From the NCBI GenBank assembly GCA_947441325.1, contig CANETR010000119.1:1-6667 (forward strand): a stretch of 6,667 bases of DNA, in the 5' to 3' direction. The stretch is from Saprospiraceae bacterium (GTDB lineage: Bacteria > Bacteroidota > Bacteroidia > Chitinophagales > Saprospiraceae). The notes beneath the pieces are model-generated. The model was given only the letters and a program-made list of their open reading frames with translations, did not search any database and was not told the origin of the DNA. Below, in pieces: positions 1-5,968 of this stretch. The translations under genes and the position numbers were made by a program. Numbering within the stretch: position 1 is the stretch's first letter; every line of letters starts with the position of its first letter.

Positions 1-405
1 AATAAGCACTAGGCCTAAACCGTAAAAAATAAGGATAGTACTATGCTTTTTTGATACAATTTCATGTCTCTTGGCTTTGCTGTAGCCTATAGTTATCAGA
101 ATTACGGCAATGATCATCATAGAAATGTGCTCTACTCCATAAAATCTTAAAAGCGGATTCTTCATTACTGAACCAAAACCCTCTTTGAAAGCCTTCAGCG
201 CCCAAGGGCTGATAAAGTACAGTACAAATCCAATTAACAATTGTAAATGTGTAAAAATAAGCGCAAACAAAACAGGCATTTTGTCACCTTTGGTATATTC
301 TGTATTTTTTCCTCTCTTAAGCAAAGCGTTTAAAATTGCTAATACAAGAAAAATTAGCACCAACCATCTAAGGTTAGAATGCAATATTTTCAAAAATTCA
401 TTCAT
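1..405 (-). CDS. Small multi-pass membrane protein, cytochrome b-like (3' end beyond window)
   Basis: Reading the minus strand from ATG at 405 gives 135 codons with no stop before the window edge, so the C-terminus is missing. Hydrophobic segments lie at about residues 12-29, 44-66, 93-108 and 121-135. Each contains or is bordered by a histidine (H9, H53, H93, H121), as would suit haem ligation, but that role is inference. Motifs are LHSNLRWLVL near the start, HLQLLIGFVLYFISP in the middle, and EHISMM followed by ITIGYSKAKR. From memory this resembles a family of roughly 145-residue Bacteroidota membrane proteins often annotated 'cytochrome B', although the biochemical evidence for that name is not known to me. 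It starts 22 bp after the stop of the cytochrome c gene on the same strand, so the two are probably co-transcribed. Confidence is high that it is a real membrane protein gene and low for its function. Confidence 0.78.
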   Translation of the reverse strand, partial: MNEFLKILHSNLRWLVLIFLVLAILNALLKRGKNTEYTKGDKMPVLFALIFTHLQLLIGFVLYFISPWALKAFKEGFGSVMKNPLLRFYGVEHISMMIIAVILITIGYSKAKRHEIVSKKHSTILIFYGLGLVLI

Positions 406-427
406 AGTAAATTTGTTTTAATAGTTG

Positions 428-775
428 TTATTGATTTTTTCTAAAATTTAATACATAATCTCTTAACTTTTCAAGCTCTTCTTTTCCAAGTCTTTTGCCG
501 TAGGCAGGCATTCCTTTTTGGGGGCTGCCAAGTTCAATAGCTGACAGAGTAGCTTCGGGACTAAGAATAGATTTTGTCAAATCAGGCGCTCCAGCTGCCA
601 TAAGTTTACCATCACTGCCGTGACAGATTGTACAATTTTCCTCGAAAAGGCTTTGTCCGCTCAGTTTGTTTTGTTCACTACTTTGATTACTACTGCATGC
701 ATTAAAAAAAATGCATAGCATCAAAAAAGCAAAGCCACAAAAGGCGCTGATTGGCAATGTTTTAAAAAAGTTCAT
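428..775 (-). CDS. Class I cytochrome c lipoprotein (single haem)
   Basis: This is a small c-type cytochrome, probably anchored to the outside of a membrane and carrying electrons. From ATG at 775 the protein has 115 residues. It starts with a lipoprotein-type signal peptide: MNFFK, a hydrophobic stretch, then FFNAC with the lipid-bearing cysteine at residue 27. A Ser/Gln-rich linker follows. The haem site CTICHG has cysteines 48 and 51 and axial His52. Downstream come GAPDLT and KGMPAYG, whose Met89 is the likely sixth ligand, and a C-terminal helix LEKLRDYVLNF typical of class I cytochrome c. An in-frame ATG at 820 would add 15 residues (MKFNPILVLIIIDFL). I prefer 775 because it gives a normal signal peptide. 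The gene is probably the first of an operon with the downstream membrane protein and is divergent from the histidine kinase gene. Its electron partner cannot be told from sequence. Confidence 0.9.
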   Translation of the reverse strand: MNFFKTLPISAFCGFAFLMLCIFFNACSSNQSSEQNKLSGQSLFEENCTICHGSDGKLMAAGAPDLTKSILSPEATLSAIELGSPQKGMPAYGKRLGKEELEKLRDYVLNFRKNQ

Positions 776-890
776 CAAAAAGTCTATAATTATTAGGACA
801 AGAATAGGATTAAATTTCATAATATTTGAGAAAATAATCCTAATTTCAACAAATAACTTAGACCTAAACCAATAATAAATACAAAAGCTT

Positions 891-927
891 CAGTTTATCC
901 ATTTTTTAAATGTTAACTTATAAACTG
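891..927. promoter_or_regulatory. Nested inverted repeat in the divergent intergenic region
   Basis: The 193-bp gap between the cytochrome start (775) and the kinase start (969) is very AT-rich and has no gene. Within it, CAGTTTAT (891-898) is matched by its exact reverse complement ATAAACTG (920-927). Inside the spacer, CATTT (900-904) and AAATG (908-912) form a second, smaller dyad. The right arm ends 41 bp before the kinase ATG. This could be an operator for the kinase or for both divergent genes, or a hairpin in the kinase leader. I found no exact match to the Bacteroidota -33/-7 promoter pattern (TTG, TAnnTTTG) in this gap, so no promoter is called. Dyads of this size arise by chance in AT-rich DNA, so the regulatory role is unproven. 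Confidence 0.35.
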
Positions 928-968
928 TTTTTTTGTTCTTGGTAAGCATTACAAATTATTAGATAATT

Positions 969-3900
969 ATGGTAGATAATCTAAATAGCAACTTAGCGGA
1001 AGACCTTATTTTTGCCCAAAGAGCTTTTGAAGAGCCTTTTCTGTTGAAAGAGATTACATGCATGTCTCGAAATTTCTGTGGTTATGATTTATCAAAGTTA
1101 GAGGGGACTTTGTTCGAATTAAAAATATCTGATTCTGATAAAGAAGCGTTGAAAGAAATTATTCAAAATTCAATTAAAGACAAAACTGACTATGCTGCTT
1201 TTTACAGCTTCATGCATCAAAATGGCAATGTTATCAGGCTTTTAGAAAAAGGTAGTTTTGACGAGAAAGGTGATAATTTCAAGGTACTAATTACAGAAAT
1301 TCCTTCTCAAATAGTTAATAAAAATGACAGATACCTCAGTGTTTTTAATGAAATATCGGAGGCTGTTTTAATTTACAGAAATAACATTATTGAAGATGTA
1401 AACAAAGCATTTTGCAATATTTCTGGCTATGAAAAATCAGAGCTTATTGGGAAGCACATTACTGCTGCGCTACCATCAAAAGAGAAAGATCCAAAGCTAT
1501 ATGAAATTAAGGAATTAGTCAAAAATGATGCACATGTCAAATATGAAGAAATAATCTATCATAGCAAAAAGGATGGTTCTAAGGTTTTTTTATCTTTAAA
1601 AGGAGGGACAATTGAAATAGATGGGCAAGAATACAGGTGTTTAAGACTGACTGATATAAGCAATGACCTTTTGTATCGTAAAAAGCTACAGGAATCCAAT
1701 AGAAAATACAAGCATTTCCTAGACAACTCAAAAGAGGGCATTGTTATACATGACAAGGGGATTGCAATTGAGGTAAACCGAAGATTTTGTGAGATAGTTG
1801 GGAGAACCGAAGCAGAAATTTTAGGACATCCTTTGACCGCATTGGTAGTTGAGGAGGAGGTTTCAAGAATTGTGCAGTTCATTAAAGAAAATGAGGTCAA
1901 CATTGATATCATTCGAAATGAAAGGACTAAAATAGCACTCAGTAACGGATCTTCTACGGATATTGAACTTTGGGGAAGTAAAATCGAAATTGAGGGTACC
2001 TCCTACCGCTTTGTGGTTATCAGAGACATCAGCAAAGAAATAAATGCGCGGAAAAATATTGAACTAAACGAAAAGCGTTACAAACTGCTGTCAGACATCA
2101 CTGATGAAATTATCATGGTACACGACAATGGGTATATTGTGGAAGTCAACAAGGCGGCATGCGATTTTTTTGATTTATCAGAAAAAGAATTTATTGGGAA
2201 ACATACTTTTGATACCATGACTGAGGAGTCTATAAAAGAACTTGGTCTTACAAAAGAAAAGTTAAACGAGGTTTACAGAACTTCATTTGAGAAGTCTGGC
2301 ATGTACAAAAAGAACAAAAATGGAATTGATTTTCATTTTCAGTACAAAGAACAGCCAATGATGGTAGACGGAAAAAGACTCCGTTTAGTTGTCATGAGGG
2401 ACATCACACCTTTGAGGGAATCGCAACTACTGCTCGAAGATAGCCGAAATAAATACAAACTATTCTCAGATACAACAAATGAAGCCATCTCCATTTGTAA
2501 AGACTGTAGAGCATTAGAGGTAAACAAGGCATATTGTGATTTATTTCAACTCAATCCCGATAATGTAAGTGGGTATAATGTCTTGGAAAATCTCTTACCC
2601 GAAGACAGGGAAGTTTTTGAAAATTTTAACCAAATGCTTTCAAAAGTCATTGCCGGCATTGACACAAAAGACCTGAAACAAGAAAACCTAAGAATACATA
2701 TCATTGAAAAAATGCATGAATTGATAGCCGAAAATACGATTGTTTTCCCATACGAACTCAGAGAAAACGGCTCCTTTGTCATACCCCTCAAAAAAAGAGA
2801 CGGCACTATATTCATGGCTGATTATTTTGATGACTATTTAATCATAAATGGCATTATTTATCAATATCAGATTATCCGAGATGTTACTAAATCATTCGAG
2901 TCGAGCCGTAAATTAGAGGAAAGTAATCGCAAATATAAATTCTTCGCCGATGCTACTAGGGAGGGTATTATTATTCACAAAGAGGGAAAAATCATCGAGG
3001 TAAATGAGGCTGCCTGCAGACTTTTTGTAAAATCGAAAAATCAACTTATAGGAAAAAAAATATCCGCCTTCATAGAGAAAAAAAGCGAAAGCATTGACAA
3101 AGGGCCCCGTTCAAATATTATGCTGTTTAAAAAAGGTGATAATGACTACTTTATAGCTGAACTATGGGAAAGTAATATCAACAATGAAAAAGATTCGCTA
3201 AATTATACTGTTATTAGAGACATGACAGAGCGAATAAAGCACGAAGAGCAAATCGAAAAACTGGTGTTCGATCTCTCTGAAAAAACAAAGGAACTAAACT
3301 GCCTCCTCGATTTGTCGAGATTGAATAATCAACTGATTCTGGGAAGCGTAGATGATCTTATTGAAAAATCATTGGATACGATTTCTAAGGGCTGGCAATA
3401 CCCAGAAATTTGTGGTGTTTCAATCGATTTTGCCAATAAAACTTACAGCAACAAAAAATTCAAGCCAAATTTTCAATACATCAAGGCTCCTATATTTGTT
3501 GGTTCCGAACAAAGTGGCTCCCTTAAAGTTTTCTACACTAAAGAAATCCAAAAATCAGATAACAGTCCTTTTCTTGAAGGTGAGAAAAATCTTATTGAGG
3601 CACTCAGTCTTCAGTTGGGAATGATTATAGAAAAGAAATTAAGTGAAGACAGAATTCTTGCCACAGTACTCGAAGCCGAAGACCGTGAAAGGGCAAGACT
3701 GGCAAAAGAAGTGCACGACAACCTGGGGCAAATTTTAATGGCGGTTTCACTGAATCTGGAGTCTGTAAATAAGGAGATTGCTCTACTTGGCAACAAAAAC
3801 CAGACTAAACTATCCAATGCCTTTCATTACTTAGGGCAAGCTATACAAGAAAGCCGCGAGTTAGCTCACAGCCTTATGCCAAAAGCAATCAGCGATTACG

Positions 3901-4274
3901 GCTATGTCCTTGCTGTACAGAGTCTTATTGAAAAATTAGGCACAGAAGAGCTTTCTGTTAATTTCTATCATAATTTGGAAAAGCAACGCATGTCTGCGAA
4001 AATAGAGCTGGCACTGTTCAGAATAACACAAGAGGCATTGACTAATATTATAAAGCATGCTGAGGCAAAAAAGGTGACTATTCAGCTTATAAAACACCGA
4101 CATATGCTCATATTGTCAATTGAAGACGATGGCAAGGGATTTGATCAGAAAAAACAACAGAATTTTTTTGGTATCAATAATATGCGTAATCGGGCAATTG
4201 CCATTTCGGGTACATTTGCAATTGAAACAAAGCCTTGTGCTGGAACGACAGTTATGATTGAAATTCCGCTTTGA
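969..4274 (+). CDS. Cytoplasmic multi-PAS sensor histidine kinase (HisKA_3 / NarX type)
   Basis: This 1101-residue protein should sense a signal, autophosphorylate, and pass phosphate to the regulator encoded next. It has no signal peptide or membrane segment. Approximate order: a divergent, shortened PAS at 20-115; PAS modules at 120-235, 244-356, 368-482, 494-642 and 654-756; a short coiled coil at 757-775; and a GAF-like module at 775-890 with GWQYPEI and PFLEGEKNLI. The DHp helix follows, with LAKEVHDNLGQ and phospho-acceptor His916. The HATPase core has an N box around Asn1026 (QEALTNIIKH), a G1 box IEDDGKGFD (1051-1059), then FFGINNMRNRA and a C-terminal GTTV. This catalytic layout marks the HisKA_3 family, whose partners are NarL/LuxR-type regulators. 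PAS modules bind small ligands, haem or flavins, or mediate dimer contacts; which applies here is not visible. PAS5 is about 35 residues longer than its neighbours. ATG at 969 is used; no clear Shine-Dalgarno is present, as is usual in Bacteroidota. Confidence 0.95.
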   Translation: MVDNLNSNLAEDLIFAQRAFEEPFLLKEITCMSRNFCGYDLSKLEGTLFELKISDSDKEALKEIIQNSIKDKTDYAAFYSFMHQNGNVIRLLEKGSFDEKGDNFKVLITEIPSQIVNKNDRYLSVFNEISEAVLIYRNNIIEDVNKAFCNISGYEKSELIGKHITAALPSKEKDPKLYEIKELVKNDAHVKYEEIIYHSKKDGSKVFLSLKGGTIEIDGQEYRCLRLTDISNDLLYRKKLQESNRKYKHFLDNSKEGIVIHDKGIAIEVNRRFCEIVGRTEAEILGHPLTALVVEEEVSRIVQFIKENEVNIDIIRNERTKIALSNGSSTDIELWGSKIEIEGTSYRFVVIRDISKEINARKNIELNEKRYKLLSDITDEIIMVHDNGYIVEVNKAACDFFDLSEKEFIGKHTFDTMTEESIKELGLTKEKLNEVYRTSFEKSGMYKKNKNGIDFHFQYKEQPMMVDGKRLRLVVMRDITPLRESQLLLEDSRNKYKLFSDTTNEAISICKDCRALEVNKAYCDLFQLNPDNVSGYNVLENLLPEDREVFENFNQMLSKVIAGIDTKDLKQENLRIHIIEKMHELIAENTIVFPYELRENGSFVIPLKKRDGTIFMADYFDDYLIINGIIYQYQIIRDVTKSFESSRKLEESNRKYKFFADATREGIIIHKEGKIIEVNEAACRLFVKSKNQLIGKKISAFIEKKSESIDKGPRSNIMLFKKGDNDYFIAELWESNINNEKDSLNYTVIRDMTERIKHEEQIEKLVFDLSEKTKELNCLLDLSRLNNQLILGSVDDLIEKSLDTISKGWQYPEICGVSIDFANKTYSNKKFKPNFQYIKAPIFVGSEQSGSLKVFYTKEIQKSDNSPFLEGEKNLIEALSLQLGMIIEKKLSEDRILATVLEAEDRERARLAKEVHDNLGQILMAVSLNLESVNKEIALLGNKNQTKLSNAFHYLGQAIQESRELAHSLMPKAISDYGYVLAVQSLIEKLGTEELSVNFYHNLEKQRMSAKIELALFRITQEALTNIIKHAEAKKVTIQLIKHRHMLILSIEDDGKGFDQKKQQNFFGINNMRNRAIAISGTFAIETKPCAGTTVMIEIPL

Positions 4275-4322
4275 AAATTAAATTTTAAGACCTAAGGGTA
4301 AAATTAAACTTGAATTTAATTT
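4275..4322. repeat. AT-only inverted repeats after the kinase stop
   Basis: Directly after the kinase stop codon, AAATTAAATT (4275-4284) pairs with AATTTAATTT (4313-4322). A competing inner pair, AATTTTA (4281-4287) and TAAAATT (4299-4305), would give a 7-bp stem with an 11-nt loop. All stems are A-T only, so they are weak. They could act as a poor terminator or as an mRNA 3' structure that lets kinase and regulator be expressed at different levels. The remaining stretch to the regulator start (4323-4396) shows no gene and no convincing promoter. Confidence 0.3.
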
Positions 4323-4396
4323 ATTTGTTATAACTTAGTCTCCATATAGGTTTCAATACACTTAACCATAGATGGAAAACCTTGAAAACTAACAAG

Positions 4397-5065
4397 ATGA
4401 ATGCAATAAAGGTGTTTTTGGTAGATGATCACAAACTAATAAGAGATGGCATAAAAGCCCATTTTGATGACGACGAACGTTTTGAAGTAGTCGGAGAAGC
4501 ATCAAACGGCCAAATAGCCTTAGAACTTTTGAAGGATGTAGATACTGACATTGTATTGATGGACATCAACATGGATGAGATGGATGGCATTGAATGCACT
4601 TCGAAAATAAATGAACTTTATCCAAATATAAAGGTGTTGGCATTGACAATGCTGGCCGAAAACCAACACATCAAAGAAATGCTAAAAGCAGGGGCGGTTG
4701 GTTATCTTCTAAAAAATTCGAATGAACAGGAAATAAAGCAAGGCATTATTTCGGTTTGTGAGGGTGAACCTTTCTATAGTCCAAAAGTGATGCATACGGT
4801 CATGAACAGCCTCTCTGCACCAGTTGCAAAAAAGAAAAAATCAAAATTTGAACCAACAATTCCGCTAACTGAAAGGGAAAAAGAGGTCTTAGTACTTATT
4901 ATTAAGGAAAATTCCAATCAGGAAATTGCCGATAAACTATATATCAGTAAAAGGACTGTTGATGCACACAAAAGAAACCTTTTGGAAAAAACGGGTGCTA
5001 AAAACGTTGCCGGTCTTGTCATTTTTGCGCTGAACAACGGAATAATAAATGGGGAAGAATTTTAA
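4397..5065 (+). CDS. Response regulator, NarL/LuxR family
   Basis: This is a DNA-binding transcription regulator, probably phosphorylated by the kinase encoded upstream. From ATG at 4397 it has 222 residues, a normal length for the family. The receiver domain (about 4-120) has the acidic pair Asp10/Asp11 (VFLVDDH), phospho-acceptor Asp56 (VLMDINMDEMDG), Thr84 (ALTM) and Lys106 (LLKNS), so all catalytic residues are present. A Lys-rich linker near 145-150 (AKKKKSK) leads to a LuxR-type helix-turn-helix at about 157-217, with LTEREKEVL, NQEIADKLYISKRTVDAHKRNLLEK and a final LVIFALNNGII. A TTG at 4382 would add five residues, but ATG at 4397 leads straight into the first receiver strand and is preferred. 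The gene lies 122 bp after the kinase, so it may share its transcript or have its own promoter. A strong terminator follows. Target genes are not evident. Confidence 0.95.
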   Translation: MNAIKVFLVDDHKLIRDGIKAHFDDDERFEVVGEASNGQIALELLKDVDTDIVLMDINMDEMDGIECTSKINELYPNIKVLALTMLAENQHIKEMLKAGAVGYLLKNSNEQEIKQGIISVCEGEPFYSPKVMHTVMNSLSAPVAKKKKSKFEPTIPLTEREKEVLVLIIKENSNQEIADKLYISKRTVDAHKRNLLEKTGAKNVAGLVIFALNNGIINGEEF

Positions 5066-5147
5066 TGATCTTAGCTGAATAAGAATCTTCAAAGCAAACA
5101 CTAAGTGCTGTAGCTCATTAGCAAACAGCAAATCGAACTAACAATTC

Positions 5148-5179
5148 AAAAAGCTTTTCCATTATTGGAAAAGTTTTTT
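5148..5179 (+). terminator. Rho-independent terminator after the response regulator
   Basis: The left arm AAAAAGCTTTTCC (5148-5160), loop ATTATT (5161-5166) and right arm GGAAAAGTTTTTT (5167-5179) form a 13-bp stem with one G-T wobble. The right arm ends in six T. It lies 82 bp after the regulator stop and should end the kinase-regulator transcript. The A-run on the left arm would also supply a T-tract on the minus strand, so it may work both ways, although no minus-strand gene ends here. The rest of 5066-5298, between regulator and peroxidase, has no gene and no promoter I can support. Confidence 0.85.
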
Positions 5180-5298
5180 GATTTTATGAACATTCATTAG
5201 ACTCTGCCGTTATCGATTAAAGCTATTTTTATACTAGTTATTGAATGCTGCTTATTTTTAAAGAATTCAAATTCACAAACATTAAACATAAATCCACT

Positions 5299-5790
5299 AT
5301 GCAAAACTTCAACGATTTCTCAGCCAAGTTAATTTCCGGCAAGGAAGTAAACATGAATGATTTTGAAGGAAAAGTTATTGTGGTTGTTAATACAGCCAGT
5401 AAATGCGGACTTACGCCTCAATATGAGGGTTTGGAGCAATTATATCAGAAATATAAAAACGAGGGGCTAGTAATTTTAGGCTTCCCCTGCAATCAATTCG
5501 GAAATCAGGAGCCCGGCTCTGAACAATCAATTGCTGAAGGCTGCCTTATCAATTATGGCGTCAGCTTTCCTATGTTTTCAAAAATTGATGTAAACGGCAA
5601 AAATGCTCATCCTATTTTCAAGTATCTTAAGAAAATTTTGCCTGGAATTTTTGGTACTGAAGGCATCAAGTGGAACTTCACCAAATTTGTACTTGACAGA
5701 AATGGAAAACCTGTAAAACGTTTTTCACCATGGGTCAAACCGGCTGCTATGGAAAAAGACATTCTTAAATTAATGAAGGTAGAAGGATGA
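5299..5790 (+). CDS. Glutathione peroxidase family thiol peroxidase
   Basis: This enzyme reduces hydrogen peroxide or organic hydroperoxides, most likely in the cytoplasm because no signal peptide is seen. From ATG at 5299 it has 163 residues, matching the family's usual 160 or so. An ATG at 5245 would add 18 residues ([18 protein letters not shown]) that do not look like the family, so the later start is chosen. The peroxidatic cysteine is Cys36 ([12 protein letters not shown]). The other active-site residues are Gln70 (FGNQEPG), Trp125 and Asn126 (KWNFTKF). FPCNQFG holds Cys64, and Cys82 lies just before [14 protein letters not shown]. It is a cysteine, not selenocysteine, enzyme. Cys82 sits where the resolving cysteine of thioredoxin-dependent members is found, so thioredoxin rather than glutathione is the likely reductant (inference from the family). 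It stands alone after a terminator and is convergent with the amidotransferase gene. A heptamer array begins at its stop codon. Confidence 0.94.
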   Translation: MQNFNDFSAKLISGKEVNMNDFEGKVIVVVNTASKCGLTPQYEGLEQLYQKYKNEGLVILGFPCNQFGNQEPGSEQSIAEGCLINYGVSFPMFSKIDVNGKNAHPIFKYLKKILPGIFGTEGIKWNFTKFVLDRNGKPVKRFSPWVKPAAMEKDILKLMKVEG

Positions 5791-5865
5791 AGTTAGAAGT
5801 AAGAAGTTAGAAGTAAGAAGTTAGAAGTTAGAAGTTAGAAGTTAGAAATTAGAAATTAGAAATTA
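5789..5865 (+). repeat. Heptamer tandem array, 11 copies
   Basis: Eleven contiguous 7-bp units run from the last two bases of the peroxidase stop codon. Unit types in order are GAAGTTA, GAAGTAA, GAAGTTA, GAAGTAA, four copies of GAAGTTA, then three copies of GAAATTA. No unit has an insertion or deletion, which points to expansion by replication slippage. Beyond the array, GCTGTTTTA occurs at 5869-5877 and again at 5890-5898, offset 21 bp (three heptamer lengths), which may be decayed repeat. The array is non-coding. It fills most of the first half of the 178-bp gap between the convergent genes. Confidence 0.95.
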
Positions 5866-5912
5866 GATGCTGTTTTATTAGATTGAGAAGCTGTTTTAAT
5901 AACAATAGGTTC

Positions 5913-5928
5913 AAAACCTTTGGTTTTT
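5913..5928. terminator. Possible terminator between convergent genes
   Basis: AAAACC (5913-5918), loop TTT and GGTTTT (5922-5927) form a 6-bp stem followed by one more T, making a five-T run. It lies between the peroxidase (plus strand) and the amidotransferase (minus strand) and is nearly symmetric, so it could serve either. The stem is short and AT-rich. An overlapping alternative, AGGTT/AACCT, would compete with it. Confidence 0.4.
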
Positions 5929-5954
5929 CTATCTTCTAATTTCATCCCTCTAAA
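5927..5954 (-). repeat. Degenerate heptamers, inverted relative to the main array
   Basis: Four heptamers can be read in register here: TTCTATC, TTCTAAT, TTCATCC and CTCTAAA. TTCTAAT is a circular shift of the reverse complement of the GAAATTA unit. TTCTAATTTC (5934-5943) is the exact reverse complement of GAAATTAGAA inside the main array. The copies are eroded, so common origin is likely but not certain. Confidence 0.45.
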
Positions 5955-5968
5955 TTATTCTATTCCGC

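Noticed and set aside
185..421. Plus-strand open frame of 78 codons
   Set aside because: It lies opposite the membrane protein gene, whose minus-strand frame has clear hydrophobic segments and a coherent family pattern. The plus-strand product looks like nothing known.
1559..1912. Minus-strand open frames inside the kinase gene (also at 2339-2527, 2546-2815, 3611-3817)
   Set aside because: Ser/Leu-rich products with no domain pattern, antisense to well-defined PAS and kinase coding sequence. Shadows of the kinase gene.
3352..3624. Plus-strand 90-codon open frame in another frame of the kinase
   Set aside because: It overlaps the GAF-like module, which is well supported in the kinase frame. 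No recognisable product.
4311..4328. TTTATTTG near the regulator as a Bacteroidota -7 promoter element
   Set aside because: It differs from TAnnTTTG at the second base and has no suitably spaced TTG upstream, in a sequence where such near matches are expected by chance.
4937..5131. Minus-strand 64-codon frame over the end of the regulator
   Set aside because: Antisense to the LuxR-type DNA-binding domain, with no recognisable motif.
5241..5260. TTG plus TATTTTTA before the peroxidase as a promoter
   Set aside because: Spacing between the two elements is only 9 bp, far short of what the Bacteroidota sigma factor uses.
5789..5865. CRISPR array
   Set aside because: The units are contiguous 7-mers without spacers. 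This is a simple tandem repeat.
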